The notes below the pieces were generated by a model. The model worked only from the letters and a program-made list of their open reading frames with translations, had not been told where the DNA came from and searched no databases. This document shows positions 16,246 to 25,830 of a stretch of 64,000 nt of DNA, one piece after another. The translations under genes were made by a program, and so were the position numbers. This stretch comes from Planctomycetaceae bacterium (lineage in GTDB: Bacteria > Planctomycetota > Planctomycetia > Planctomycetales > Planctomycetaceae), in NCBI GenBank assembly GCA_021732845.1, contig JAKFUF010000077.1:1-64000 (forward strand). Direction: 5' to 3'. Numbering within the stretch: position 1 is the first letter of the stretch; each line of letters begins with the position of its first letter.

Positions 16246-18768
16246 ATGCTTCCGCGCCCGTTGGCACAGTGCCGCCAGTCTGGTTGTTGCCCGCGCTGGT
16301 GCGTGCTGCTGTTCTTGGTGGCGGGATGCTGGTGCGTCACTGGCTGCGGCGGCGACAATTCGCTGCAGCCACCGCTTTTGGCAGAGGGTGGTTCCACCCT
16401 GCCCTTCGACATCAAATCTCCCGGCAACCCCGGCTATGTGGGTTGGAAAGCCTGCGGGGAGTGTCACGCGGCGCGGGTCAAAGAATTCCAGCAGACGCGG
16501 CACTTCCAAGCCCTGGTCTTGACGGAGGAGGCAACGCTGCCGCGTGGCTTTCAGGCCGGCGCGAACATTTTCCAGCCGCCACGTGCCGCGGTGCGGTTCG
16601 AAATGGCGCTGGCCCCGAAGCCGACCGTCAAGGTCGTGCCGCAGCCTCCGGGGGCAGGTCCGTCCACCGCGCCCATCGACTTCATCTATGGGTCCGGGGC
16701 CGGAACGGATGAAGTCTATTTCACGCGCCATGATCGTGAGCTGTTTGAACTGCCGGTCGTCTGGTTGTCACAGCAGGATTGTTGGGGAACCAGCCTGCTC
16801 AATCCGCATGTGACGGGCGACCGTTCACGACCGTTGTCTCCCCAATGCCTCGAGTGCCACACGGTCTGGGTCGACTATCAGCGGGGCTCGCTGAACGAGT
16901 ATGGCCCGCTTGAGCCACAGTTGCTGGGAGTGACCTGCGAACGATGCCACGGGCCGGCCGAAACACATGTCGCCTGGCATCGTGGTCATCCAGCGGCAAA
17001 AGCCGGCACTGAAGAGCCGCCAGCGGAGGACATTGTGCGACCGAACCGGCTGAGCCGCGAACGGCTGATGGATTTGTGCGCGCAGTGCCATACCAACACC
17101 GTGCGTCACCGCCGCCCGCCGTTCAGCTACCGCCCTGGAGAAGTGCTCGAAGAGTCTTTTCATGTGCTGGAAATGAAGTATCCCGAGCAAAACCGGGTCG
17201 CCAATCAGGTCCAGGGGCTGAAGGAGAGCCGCTGCTACCAGCAGACTGAAACGCTGACATGCATCACCTGCCACGATCCGCATCACGTGCCGAACCGCAC
17301 GAATCCCAGTGAGCGAGGAACCCCGACAGCGGATGAAGCAGGCGGCGCAAGCCGCCCATCCGCGCCAGGGGTTCCGCAGCGAGCAAAACTGACCAGCGAG
17401 CGAGGAACCCCGACAGCGGATGAAGGCGGCGCAAGCCGCCCATCCGCGCCAGGGGTTCCGCAGCGAGCAAAACTGACCAGCGAGCGAGGAACCCCGACAG
17501 CGGATGAAGAAGGCGGCGCAAGCCGCCCATCCGCGCCAGGGGTTCCGGAGCGAGCAAAACTGACCCGCGAGCGAGGAACCCCGACAGCGGATGAAGCAGG
17601 CGGCGCAAGCCGCCCATCCGCGCCAGGGGTTCCGCAGCGAACAAGGCTTGCCAGTGCTTCAAACCAATCCTGCAAGACGTGCCATCAACCACAGGCGTGC
17701 GGCGCACGCGAGCGGTTGCCAGAGCCGGTCCGCGACCAGTGTGCCACATGCCACATGCCAAAGCGGAACAAGGTCCAGGTGAACTTCGAGACCGCCGATG
17801 GCGGCATTAAGTTTCCCGCCCCACGCTACGAACACCGCATTGCCATCTATCCCGAAGCGGAGCGCGAGGCGATGCATGAATGGCATCGCGGGCAGGAGAC
17901 CGCGGAATCAACGGAGCAGTTGCGGCAACTGGGTCATGCACTGCAGGACCATTGGAGGCAGGCGGGAGTGGCCGCCCAGGCCGACCAGCGCTGGATCGTG
18001 GCAATTGACGCCTATCGGTCCGCACTGCGATTTGGTGAAGTGGACGAGGTTCGCACACGACTTGCCGACGTGACGCGGAATTATAAGGAGTCCAACCGGC
18101 TGTGGTTCGAAGGCAGCCACCAGAAGCAGACGCGGCAATTGCAGGAAGCGATCGGCACATTCCAATCGCTGTTGGAACTTGAGCCAAAGTCGGCAAGAGT
18201 TCATTACGAACTGGGAACGCTGTACGCCGCCATCGACCGGCGGCCGCTGGCACGGAAGCACCTGGAATTGGCCGGACAGCTTGACCTCAACGACCCCGGC
18301 GCGGAGGTGATGCTGGGGTGGCTCGATTTTTTAGAGGGCAATCCAGCATCGGCGTCAAAGCACTACCAGACTGCGCAAACGATTGAGCCTTGGAGCGAGC
18401 GGATCGAATGGATGCTCGGCCGCTGCCTGGCGAAGACCGGCCGCTGGGAGGAGTCCGTCACAGCGTTCCAACGGGCCCTCACCATCGACCCACACTTTGC
18501 GGACGCGGCCACCGAACTGCGGGCCGTCCTGCGGGAACGCCTGACTCCCGCCGCAGCCCTTCCCCATGCCGTGGAGGGGGTGAAAGCCACCTTGGGCGAG
18601 GATCTCGGACTGCTCCTGGCCCTGGCGGAAATCTACCGCGATCTGGACCGATTGCCGGAAGCCCGCCGCACAGTTGACTTTGCCAAAAAGCGAGCCCGGG
18701 AAAAAAAATCGGAACTTCTCACACAGATCGAAGCCTTGGAGGCTTCGATCCTCGAAATCCACAAATGA
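16246..18768 (+). CDS. Seven-haem cytochrome c fused to TPRs, with in-frame repeat insert
   Basis: The 840-residue exported protein has a hydrophobic signal with Cys-rich LVAGCWCVTGC, possibly a lipobox. Seven CxxCH haem sites begin at C70, C201, C231, C278, C339, C476 and C499 (CGECH, CLECH, CERCH, CAQCH, CITCH, CKTCH, CATCH). From about residue 560 to the end the chain is helical TPR sequence (for example HYELGTLYAAIDRRPLARKH). Such cytochrome-TPR fusions are common in planctomycetes and are presumed to carry electrons in the periplasm. Between haems 5 and 6, residues 356-469 are encoded by four tandem copies of a dispersed palindromic repeat, all in frame. Without them the loop would be short. 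The next genes downstream are on the same strand. Confidence 0.9.
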   Translation: MLPRPLAQCRQSGCCPRWCVLLFLVAGCWCVTGCGGDNSLQPPLLAEGGSTLPFDIKSPGNPGYVGWKACGECHAARVKEFQQTRHFQALVLTEEATLPRGFQAGANIFQPPRAAVRFEMALAPKPTVKVVPQPPGAGPSTAPIDFIYGSGAGTDEVYFTRHDRELFELPVVWLSQQDCWGTSLLNPHVTGDRSRPLSPQCLECHTVWVDYQRGSLNEYGPLEPQLLGVTCERCHGPAETHVAWHRGHPAAKAGTEEPPAEDIVRPNRLSRERLMDLCAQCHTNTVRHRRPPFSYRPGEVLEESFHVLEMKYPEQNRVANQVQGLKESRCYQQTETLTCITCHDPHHVPNRTNPSERGTPTADEAGGASRPSAPGVPQRAKLTSERGTPTADEGGASRPSAPGVPQRAKLTSERGTPTADEEGGASRPSAPGVPERAKLTRERGTPTADEAGGASRPSAPGVPQRTRLASASNQSCKTCHQPQACGARERLPEPVRDQCATCHMPKRNKVQVNFETADGGIKFPAPRYEHRIAIYPEAEREAMHEWHRGQETAESTEQLRQLGHALQDHWRQAGVAAQADQRWIVAIDAYRSALRFGEVDEVRTRLADVTRNYKESNRLWFEGSHQKQTRQLQEAIGTFQSLLELEPKSARVHYELGTLYAAIDRRPLARKHLELAGQLDLNDPGAEVMLGWLDFLEGNPASASKHYQTAQTIEPWSERIEWMLGRCLAKTGRWEESVTAFQRALTIDPHFADAATELRAVLRERLTPAAALPHAVEGVKATLGEDLGLLLALAEIYRDLDRLPEARRTVDFAKKRAREKKSELLTQIEALEASILEIHK
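17311..17652. repeat. Four tandem copies of palindromic repeat family C inside the cytochrome gene
   Basis: Copies start at 17311, 17398, 17482 and 17569 (spacing 87, 84 and 87 bp, all multiples of three). Each unit is a hairpin: GGAACCCC pairs with GGGGTTCC, GCGGATG with CATCCGC, and GGCGGC with GCCGCC around a GCAA loop. In copy 1 these lie at 17317-17324, 17330-17336, 17341-17346, 17351-17356 and 17368-17375. The unit is flanked by GAGCGAG on both sides. It is translated as ERGTPTADEAGGASRPSAPG and on. A fifth copy is intergenic at 30563-30648. Confidence 0.95.
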
Positions 18769-18976
18769 GTTGAGAAATGGGGTGGTCTGGCATTCATAAG
18801 TAGCCGATCCGGTAGAATTGGAAACGCCGCACAACGCCGCCTCGGCTTGACATTCTCGAAGTCTGTCCAGAGAATTTCGAGGTTGGTGCATAGACAGGAT
18901 CCCCCTTCGACTGCGGAGCAATTTCGCAGTGTTTTCGTTTTTGGGCCTCTTCCCAAAACTTTTTTCGAGGTGTCAC

Positions 18977-19924
18977 ATGCGGAAATCCGGACGTCGTGCA
19001 TTCACGTTGATCGAATTACTGGTGGTGATCGCCATCATCGCCATCCTGGTGGCACTTCTGCTGCCAGCCGTGCAGCAGGCCCGCGAGGCAGCCCGGCGGG
19101 CAAGCTGCAAGAACAATCTGAAGCAGCTTGGGCTGGCACTGCACATGTATCACGACACCTTCAACCGCCTGCCAGGTGCGAACAATTACTTCCCCTGCTG
19201 CGAAGGCGGCGCGGGTTTCCTGGTCGGCCTTCTGCCCTACCTCGATCAGACGCCGCTCTACAATTCAATCAACATGGGTGCCGGGTCCTCAACCTGCGGG
19301 GGTGTGGCGAAATGCTTCCCGCTGCTCAGTTCAGGACCAATCCCCTATCAAAACGTGCTCCTCAGCGCGCTGCAGTGCCCCAGTGATTCTGGACCGAAGA
19401 CCTACGGCGGACAGGGTGTGACGAATTACGCCCCCTGCCTTGGGCCAATTGTCGGCATCAGCCCCAATGGCTGCACCGCCTATCCTGGAAACGTGTTCGG
19501 CGACGGTGGCACGTTCGACGACACCAGCCGGACAGGGGCGTCGATCCCTGGCATCTATCATCGCGACGGATGGTATCCGAAGCTCAGCGAAGTCCCCGAT
19601 GGTTTGTCCAACACGATCTTCATGGGTGAGACACGCCCGGAATGTTCCGACCACGAGCAGAGCAGTTGGGCCTCCGTGAACGCCCATTGGATCACCACCA
19701 CGGCTCCCATCAATTTCATGACCTGCCCGCAAAACAATTCGGGCCTGCCCTGCAATGCCACCAACAACTGGATGACCTCCATGGGCTACAAGTCGGTGCA
19801 TACCGGCGGGGCGAACTTCGTGCTGGGTGATGGTACGGTGCGTTATCTCAGCGAAAACATCGACTACCTGACCTACAACAAACTGGGTGACCGTCACGAC
19901 GCGAAGTCGATCGGCGACTTTTAA
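18977..19924 (+). CDS. DUF1559 pilin-like protein
   Basis: From ATG 18977, preceded by GAGG at good spacing, the protein has 315 residues. The N-terminus is a type IV pilin/pseudopilin leader: [20 protein letters not shown], with processing expected before F, then [32 protein letters not shown], the signature of the DUF1559 family. The C-terminal half has [10 protein letters not shown] and a final [19 protein letters not shown], also characteristic. Planctomycete genomes carry dozens of these; they are exported and perhaps assembled by a type II/IV-like system. The family's function is not established. A strong terminator follows at 19954-19982. Confidence 0.92.
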   Translation: MRKSGRRAFTLIELLVVIAIIAILVALLLPAVQQAREAARRASCKNNLKQLGLALHMYHDTFNRLPGANNYFPCCEGGAGFLVGLLPYLDQTPLYNSINMGAGSSTCGGVAKCFPLLSSGPIPYQNVLLSALQCPSDSGPKTYGGQGVTNYAPCLGPIVGISPNGCTAYPGNVFGDGGTFDDTSRTGASIPGIYHRDGWYPKLSEVPDGLSNTIFMGETRPECSDHEQSSWASVNAHWITTTAPINFMTCPQNNSGLPCNATNNWMTSMGYKSVHTGGANFVLGDGTVRYLSENIDYLTYNKLGDRHDAKSIGDF

Positions 19925-19953
19925 AGTTGACTGTGGCAATCCCATCGAACTGA

Positions 19954-19982
19954 AAACCGGCCGCCCTTCAGGCGGCCGGTTT
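19954..19982 (+). terminator. Rho-independent-like hairpin after the DUF1559 gene
   Basis: AAACCGGCCGCC pairs perfectly with GGCGGCCGGTTT around a short CTTCA-type loop, 30 bp past the stop at 19924. The U-run is only three bases, so termination may be partial. The hairpin ends 14 bp before the ATG of the next gene, so it could also affect that gene's ribosome site. Confidence 0.75.
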
Positions 19983-19995
19983 GGCTTACAGCCCC

Positions 19996-21780
19996 ATGGT
20001 TCCCATGTGCCACCGAATTTTCCGGGATGCCCTGCTGCTCGGTGTGTTCTTGATCTGTGCCGGCCTGGGGTGCGCGGGCTGCGAGGCAAAATCCACACCT
20101 GTCGCGTCGGTTCCCAAAACGAGCGCCCCTGTTGCCCCCCCCGTCACAATTCCCGAGAATGCCGCACAGCGTCCGGCGACTGCCTCCCATGTGGCCTTGT
20201 TTGAGAAGGCCGCCGACAGCGGAGTGAAGTTCGTTTATCGAAACGGGGAAGAAGCGACACAGCTCTCCATTCTTGAATCGCTCGGCGGTGGCGTGGGCCT
20301 GCTTGACTACGATCAGGACGGCAGTCTGGACCTGCTCTTTCCCGGAGGCGGTGGCTTTGCCACCAGCGGCGAAGTGACAGGTCTTTCCGCGGCGCTCTTT
20401 CGTCAAACCGGTGCCTGGAAATTCGAGGATGTGAGCAGCACCGCGGGGATCACCACTACCAAGTATTACACGCATGGCACCGCGGTGGCTGATGCCGACA
20501 ATGATGGCTTTCCCGACCTGCTGCTGACCGGCTTCGGTGGCCTCTTGTTTTTTCGCAACCAGGGAGACGGCACGTTCAAGGAGTGTGCCGAGGTCTGCGG
20601 TTTGACGGACCACCTGTGGAGCAGCAGCGCTGCCTGGGGAGATCTGAACCAAGACAGCATTCCAGATTTGTATGTCGCCCACTACGTCGACTGGTCGCCC
20701 CGGAACAACCCGCAATGCATGAGCCTCAGCGGCGACCGCCGCGACGTTTGTCCCCCCAAAAGATTTGAGCCTCTTCCCGACATCCTCTACTTCGGCGTGG
20801 GAGACGGCACCTTTCGGGATGGCTCCAAAGAAGCGGGTTTGTCAACCAAGGGGAAGGGGCTGGGCGTCCTGCTGGAGGACGTGAATCTCGACGGTCGCAT
20901 GGATGTGTATGTGGCCAATGACACGGTTCCCAATTTCCTCTACCGCAACCTGGGAAATGGACGGCTGGAGGATGTGTCCGAAACCAGCGGCACGGCGGTG
21001 AACGACCATGGCCTGCCCGACGGCAGCATGGGGATTGGCCTGGGGGACTTCAATCTGGACGGGTTGCCGGACCTGTGGGTCTCGAACTACGAACGTGAGA
21101 GTTTTGCCCTCTATCGGAACTTTGGCAACTGCGTCTTTCGCCATGTCAGCCTGGCCACCGGCATCACCGCCGTGGGCGATGGTTTTGTGGGCTGGGGAAC
21201 GGTCTTTCTGGATGTCGACGCGGACGGAGACGAAGATGTCTTCGTCTCCAATGGCCACGTGGTGCATTTTCCCGCGCAAGGCACGGTCGACCAGACTCCG
21301 CTGCTGTTTGAGAATCTTGCAGGCCGGCGTTTCCAGAACATTGCCCCCTCCACAGGTGCCTGGATGGCGAGCCGCCACCCAGGCCGTGGCTGCGCTGCCG
21401 GAGACCTCGACCGGGATGGCGACCTCGATCTCGTCGTGTCCCTGGTCAATCGGCCAGTGGCCGTGATCGACAATCAAACGCCGCGCTCGAACCACTGGAC
21501 GCAAATCAGCCTGGTGGGAACGACCAGCAGCCGCGACGCCTCGGGAGCCCGAGTCACGGTTCGCACGATGAAGGGCTCGCAGCTCCGTCAGATCAAAGGC
21601 GGAGGCAGCTATGCCTCCTCGGGCGACCGCTGCCTGCACTTCGGCCTGGCCGATGCGGACCGGATCGAAGAAGTGCAGGTCGCCTGGCCATCCGGGATCA
21701 CACAAGTGCTGGCCGGGTTGGGTGTCAACCAGCGGCACACGATCCATGAACCGTCCCCAAACCAGGTGCCAAACCCATGA
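19996..21780 (+). CDS. CRTAC1-type FG-GAP repeat / UnbV (ASPIC) protein, lipoprotein-like
   Basis: The protein is about 594 residues from ATG 19996 (20005 is also possible). A signal segment LLLGVFLICAGLGCAGC has two possible lipobox cysteines. Seven or more calcium-binding FG-GAP loops are visible: DYDQDGSLDLLF, DADNDGFPDLLL, DLNQDSIPDLYV, DVNLDGRMDVYV, DFNLDGLPDLWV, DVDADGDEDVFV and DLDRDGDLDLVV, predicting an integrin-like beta-propeller. The C-terminus is an UnbV/ASPIC domain (NHWTQISLVGT, SGARVTVRT, SYASSGDRCLHFGL, VAWPSG). The family often sits with TPR and cytochrome proteins in planctomycetes, as here. It is probably a surface or periplasmic ligand-binding protein. The stop overlaps the next start by four bases. 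Confidence 0.9.
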   Translation: MVPMCHRIFRDALLLGVFLICAGLGCAGCEAKSTPVASVPKTSAPVAPPVTIPENAAQRPATASHVALFEKAADSGVKFVYRNGEEATQLSILESLGGGVGLLDYDQDGSLDLLFPGGGGFATSGEVTGLSAALFRQTGAWKFEDVSSTAGITTTKYYTHGTAVADADNDGFPDLLLTGFGGLLFFRNQGDGTFKECAEVCGLTDHLWSSSAAWGDLNQDSIPDLYVAHYVDWSPRNNPQCMSLSGDRRDVCPPKRFEPLPDILYFGVGDGTFRDGSKEAGLSTKGKGLGVLLEDVNLDGRMDVYVANDTVPNFLYRNLGNGRLEDVSETSGTAVNDHGLPDGSMGIGLGDFNLDGLPDLWVSNYERESFALYRNFGNCVFRHVSLATGITAVGDGFVGWGTVFLDVDADGDEDVFVSNGHVVHFPAQGTVDQTPLLFENLAGRRFQNIAPSTGAWMASRHPGRGCAAGDLDRDGDLDLVVSLVNRPVAVIDNQTPRSNHWTQISLVGTTSSRDASGARVTVRTMKGSQLRQIKGGGSYASSGDRCLHFGLADADRIEEVQVAWPSGITQVLAGLGVNQRHTIHEPSPNQVPNP

Positions 21781-22988
21781 AGCGGCGGTGGCTCGGGCCG
21801 GTCCTCTTGTGCATTCTCTGTGTCATGGTGGCAGGAGTTGTGGCACTCCGTCTGCGGTCGCGGGCCACGCCCGATGAGATGTTCGCCACAGGGATGGCCG
21901 CTCTGGATCGCGGCGACTGGCCGGCGGCGCTCCGTGCGGCCGATCAATTGCGGCGGCATCCCGACCATGCGGACCAGGAGCAGTTGCTGCGCGGCCTGCA
22001 TGCGCTCAAGAACAATCACCCCAAGGCGGCTCTGCAGGAGCTGGACCTGATCACCAGCCCCAAGGGGGCACTGCGGGAGCCAGCGCTGCTGGCCGCTGGC
22101 GAGGCACTGTATCATCTCGGCCGGCTGGCCGAGGCGGACCGCCTGTTTCTCACTGTCGCCTCCGAGCATCCCGGCCATCTCGACGCCCATCGCTGGCTGG
22201 CTGCCATTGCCTATGACTTGAGCGACATGACGCGGGCTCTGGATGAGTTGGGGATTGTTTCCCGTCTGACCCCCACCGACCACCGGCCCTACATCCTGAA
22301 GGGGCAGATTCACGCGGATTTCGAACAGTATCGCGAAGCGATTGAAGCGTATTCTCAGGCGGCACGGAGGAATCCGACAGCGGATGTGCTGGCGGAGATG
22401 CTGCCGCGCCTGGCGCGGTGCCAGATGCAGACCCGCGACTACGCGGGGGCGTTAAAAACTCTGTCACAGGCCAGTCCCTCCGCGAAGGCCCTGTCGTTGG
22501 AGGCGGAATGCCACCTGAGTCTCGGGAATGAGGCGCAGGCACAAACGCGTCTGGCCGAGGCACGAAAACTCGATCCGGAGGATCTGGAAGCCCTGCGGCT
22601 GTTCGGTCGCATGGAGCTGGACGCCGGCCGGCCGCAGGCCGCGCTTGAGCCACTGCGCGCGGTGGTCAAGCGTGATCCCCAGGATCACGAAAGCCGGCAT
22701 CATCTGGCACAGGCCCTGCGGTTGACCGGACAGATTCCCGAAGCCGAGGCTGAAGCCCGCAAGTCAGCCCGATTGGTCAGTTTGAAGCTGGACCTGGCAA
22801 AACTCAATGTCGAGGCGATTGAGCGACCGCAGGATGACAAGGTGCGTGACCGTCTGGCAGCGGTTTGCGAGGAACTGGGCAAGCCACAACTCGCCGCCGC
22901 CTGGCGCACGGCCGCCGCCGCCTGCCGGCAGCGGGCGAAGGAAATCAAGGCAATGCCTTTGGAGAAGGCCGAGCAAGCCCGTCCGTAA
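21777..22988 (+). CDS. Membrane-anchored TPR protein
   Basis: The ATG at 21777 overlaps the upstream stop (ATGA), implying translational coupling. The 403-residue protein has one N-terminal membrane helix (LGPVLLCILCVMVAGVVAL) and then TPR units to the end, for example DEMFATGMAALDRGDWPAAL, ALYHLGRLAEADRLFL, HRPYILKGQIHADFEQYREA and EDLEALRLFGRMELDAGRPQ. With the helix at the N-terminus the repeats should face the periplasm. Given the coupling it probably works with the FG-GAP protein and perhaps the cytochrome-TPR protein as a scaffold. Confidence 0.88.
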   Translation: MKRRWLGPVLLCILCVMVAGVVALRLRSRATPDEMFATGMAALDRGDWPAALRAADQLRRHPDHADQEQLLRGLHALKNNHPKAALQELDLITSPKGALREPALLAAGEALYHLGRLAEADRLFLTVASEHPGHLDAHRWLAAIAYDLSDMTRALDELGIVSRLTPTDHRPYILKGQIHADFEQYREAIEAYSQAARRNPTADVLAEMLPRLARCQMQTRDYAGALKTLSQASPSAKALSLEAECHLSLGNEAQAQTRLAEARKLDPEDLEALRLFGRMELDAGRPQAALEPLRAVVKRDPQDHESRHHLAQALRLTGQIPEAEAEARKSARLVSLKLDLAKLNVEAIERPQDDKVRDRLAAVCEELGKPQLAAAWRTAAAACRQRAKEIKAMPLEKAEQARP

Positions 22989-23003
22989 CACACAATATCT
23001 CGT

Positions 23004-24392
23004 TCAAAACAGTTCGAAGATCGGCTGTCCGGCGCTGGCCGGCCGGGTGAACCCGTCCAGCCCCAGCCGCGTGCCGGGGTCGACGCCGAGTGTGTGGAGC
23101 AGCGTGGCTCCGAAATTCTCCGGCGTGACAGGGTTGGACTGCACCTGGCCTCCCTGCTTGTCGGAGGCCCCATACACGCTGCCGCCCCGCACTCCGGCCC
23201 CTGCCAGCAATGCCGAATAACAGGCCGGCCAGTGGTCGCGACCCTGTTTGCTGACCCGCGGCGAGCGGCCGAACTCACCCACCATCACCACCAGCGTATT
23301 CTCCAGCAGCCCCCGCTCAGCGAGGTCATCCAGCAGAGCTGAAACAGATTGGTCGATGCGCGGCAAGGCAAACCCCAAACCGTACGATCCATTGCCAAAA
23401 ATACTGCCGATGTGTGCCGCCACGGGGCCATGCATGTCCCAGGTTTGCACGTTGGTGAACGACTCGCCCTCCGCCAGCCCGCACCAGGCGGTCACATTCA
23501 CCAGCCGCACTCCCGCTTCAACCAGCCGCCGGGCCATCAACAGGTTTTGCCCCAGGGGATTCCGGCCGTACCGCTCCCGAACCTTCGCCGACTCGTGGCT
23601 CAGCTCGAAGGCCTCGCGGGCGGCGGTGCCTCCCACGAGATCAAACGCTTTTTCCTGGAACCGTCGAAAGCCCGCCGTCTTGGCCTCGAGACTCGGGGTT
23701 TCAGACACTTCAGCCGCCAACGGTCCGCTGGCATCGAGCCGGTTCAACAGTTGCTGGCGGGCCTGGATCGCGGCGGCTGTGGTTCCTACCGGTGGGTCAA
23801 AGGCAGAAAACCGGAATTTGTCTGAGCTGGGGTTGTCGAGATCGGTCCCCACCCGCAACGGGCTGTGCGCGGAGCCCAAAAATCCGCCCCGCAAGTAGCG
23901 TGGCTCAACGTCACCCGCAAGATTTTGGAGCCACACGTAGGACGGCATGTTTGTCAGCGCCGGCCGCACGCGGGACAAGATCGAGCCGAAATAGGGAGTT
24001 TCGGGCAGAGGCACGGAGTGCCCGGTCATCGCCACGTGCATCCCGCCATCATGACCGCCATTGCCATGGGTCATCGAGCGAATGACGGTGTAGCGGTCGG
24101 ACCGCAAAGCCAGTTGCGGCAGCAGTTCTCCCACTTGGAGACCGGGTGTCTGCGTGGCAATCGGCTTGTACGGACCGCGAATCTCTTCAACCGCGTCGGG
24201 CTTGGGGTCGAAGCTGTCGATGTGGCTCGCCCCGCCATACTGCACGATGAAAATGCACGACCGTTCGGGACCGCTCACCTTCCGGGGAGCACCGGCGGAC
24301 AAGAGTTCCGGCAGTGTCAGCCCCAGTGCGGCAATTCCGCCCGCCTGAACGAGTTGACGGCGGGAAAGGGTCTCATTCAGCCTGACCGACAT
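23004..24392 (-). CDS. DUF1501 protein, Tat-exported
   Basis: From ATG 24392 the protein has 462 residues. The N-terminus LSRRQLVQAGGIAALGLTLP is a twin-arginine-like signal. DUF1501 features follow: CIFIVQYGGASHIDSFDPKP near the start, MTHGNGGHDGGMHVAMTGH, FLGSAHSPLRVG, ARRLVEAGVRLVNVTAW, WDMHGP, and VVMVGEFGRSP near the C-terminus. The family is related to alkaline-phosphatase/sulfatase-like enzymes and is almost specific to planctomycetes and relatives, often paired with a PSD/PSCyt cytochrome protein; no such partner is adjacent here. The frame extends to 24446, but the signal favours 24392. It is convergent with the TPR gene, 15 bp apart. Confidence 0.9.
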   Translation of the reverse strand: MSVRLNETLSRRQLVQAGGIAALGLTLPELLSAGAPRKVSGPERSCIFIVQYGGASHIDSFDPKPDAVEEIRGPYKPIATQTPGLQVGELLPQLALRSDRYTVIRSMTHGNGGHDGGMHVAMTGHSVPLPETPYFGSILSRVRPALTNMPSYVWLQNLAGDVEPRYLRGGFLGSAHSPLRVGTDLDNPSSDKFRFSAFDPPVGTTAAAIQARQQLLNRLDASGPLAAEVSETPSLEAKTAGFRRFQEKAFDLVGGTAAREAFELSHESAKVRERYGRNPLGQNLLMARRLVEAGVRLVNVTAWCGLAEGESFTNVQTWDMHGPVAAHIGSIFGNGSYGLGFALPRIDQSVSALLDDLAERGLLENTLVVMVGEFGRSPRVSKQGRDHWPACYSALLAGAGVRGGSVYGASDKQGGQVQSNPVTPENFGATLLHTLGVDPGTRLGLDGFTRPASAGQPIFELF

Positions 24393-24465
24393 GCACTCGC
24401 CTCCGCTGGAGCCACGATGGACGCATGGTACCGCGGTGCGAAACACCGATCAACGACTGTTGACG

Positions 24466-25740
24466 TTAATCGCGGAGGCGGAACAGCCGTTTCAATGCAT
24501 CCATCAGACCGTGCGGCGTCCCTTCGCGGGCTTCGTCACGCAGAGCTTCCAGCGGCGGGTGCAGCAGTTTGTTGACCATCTGCTCGATGGTCCGCTCAAT
24601 TTCCTGCCGGTCGGTTTCCAGATGGGGCAGGCGGGTGAACAGCTTGGCGGTTTCCTGATCGACCACCAGCCGCCACTGTTCCCGCAACCGCTTGACGATC
24701 GGCCCGGTGGCGCGGTGGTACACCTCGCTCATGAACCGCTGCGTCTCGTCGTCCACGATCTGGAGCGAACGTTCAATCTCTTTGGCCCGCGTCACGCGGT
24801 TCCGCTCGCAGGTGGCCTCCAGGTCATCAATGCAGTACAGGAAGACGTTGTCATCCAGATCGCTGATGCGGGGGTCAAAATCGCGGGGCACCGCCAGGTC
24901 CAGAATGAACACCGGCTTGGATCCGGATTTTGCCCGGACCCTGGCAAACCGCGCCTTGTCCACCAGCCGTGGCTCAGCCCCGGTCGTGGACACGATCACG
25001 TCCGCCCGCATCATCAATTCATCCAACTGCTCGAAGGGCCGCACCTCCCCGCCCCATTCGGCAGCCACCGCCTCCGCCCGCTCGCGGGTGCGGTTGGTCA
25101 CCAGAATCTGCCGTGCCCCCTCCTCTTTGAGGTAGCGCACCGTTTCGACCGCCATCTCGCCGGCACCGATGACCAGAACCACCTTGTCGTCAAAGCGGTC
25201 GAAGATCCCCTTGCCGAACTCACCCACCGCCACACTGGCGATGGAGACGCGGCCTTCGGCCAGGGCCGTCTCCGTCCGCACCCGTTTGGCGACGCTCAAC
25301 GCGCGCTGAAACAGGGCGTGGGTCAGCGGACCGGTGGCAGCGTGCGACTGGGCTTCGGTATAGGCGGTTTTGACCTGGGCGATGATCTGTGGCTCGCCAA
25401 GCACCATGCTGTCGAGACTGGAGGCCACTTGAAACAGGTGGCGGACTGCGTCTGGACCGGTCCGTTCAAAGAGTTCGTCAAAGAACTCCTGCATCGGCAC
25501 ATTGTGGAATTTCGCCAGAAAATCGGCGAGGTCCCTGTGCGTCGGCCCGCGGTCCGCCTGTTCGTGCGCTGTGTAAACTTCGACCCGGTTGCAGGTGGAG
25601 AGCACCACCAGTTCGCTGCCGGGAAAATTCAACCGAAGCTGGTCGTACGCCCGGGAAAGATCCTGGGGCGCGAACGCCAGCCGCGACCGGACCGCAAGGT
25701 CGGCCGTGTGGTGATTGCAATAAACAACCTGCAGATTCAC
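24466..25740 (-). CDS. hemA: Glutamyl-tRNA reductase
   Basis: HemA reduces glutamyl-tRNA to glutamate-1-semialdehyde, the first step of C5 tetrapyrrole synthesis in the cytosol. The 424-residue protein has the catalytic cysteine C50 in VLSTCNRVEVY, the SLDSMVLGEPQI motif, the NADPH-binding VLVIGAGEMAVETVRYL, and ILDLAVPRDFDP. A C-terminal dimerisation helix region runs from YCIDDLEA to the end. The length is normal for the family. No other haem-synthesis gene is adjacent in the window. It lies 73 bp beyond the DUF1501 start on the same strand, so cotranscription with that gene is possible but not shown. Confidence 0.95.
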   Translation of the reverse strand: MNLQVVYCNHHTADLAVRSRLAFAPQDLSRAYDQLRLNFPGSELVVLSTCNRVEVYTAHEQADRGPTHRDLADFLAKFHNVPMQEFFDELFERTGPDAVRHLFQVASSLDSMVLGEPQIIAQVKTAYTEAQSHAATGPLTHALFQRALSVAKRVRTETALAEGRVSIASVAVGEFGKGIFDRFDDKVVLVIGAGEMAVETVRYLKEEGARQILVTNRTRERAEAVAAEWGGEVRPFEQLDELMMRADVIVSTTGAEPRLVDKARFARVRAKSGSKPVFILDLAVPRDFDPRISDLDDNVFLYCIDDLEATCERNRVTRAKEIERSLQIVDDETQRFMSEVYHRATGPIVKRLREQWRLVVDQETAKLFTRLPHLETDRQEIERTIEQMVNKLLHPPLEALRDEAREGTPHGLMDALKRLFRLRD

Positions 25741-25830
25741 GTGGCATCCTTACTGATGCGCCCACTCTCTCCCAACATTTTCGCGGGCCGCAACTTGCCG
25801 GTCAATGCTGCCTGTCGATGTCGGCAGGGC

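Noticed and set aside
17311-17652. CRISPR array
   Set aside because: The four units are contiguous 84-87-bp copies with no unique spacers, no leader and no cas genes, and the sequence is translated in frame.
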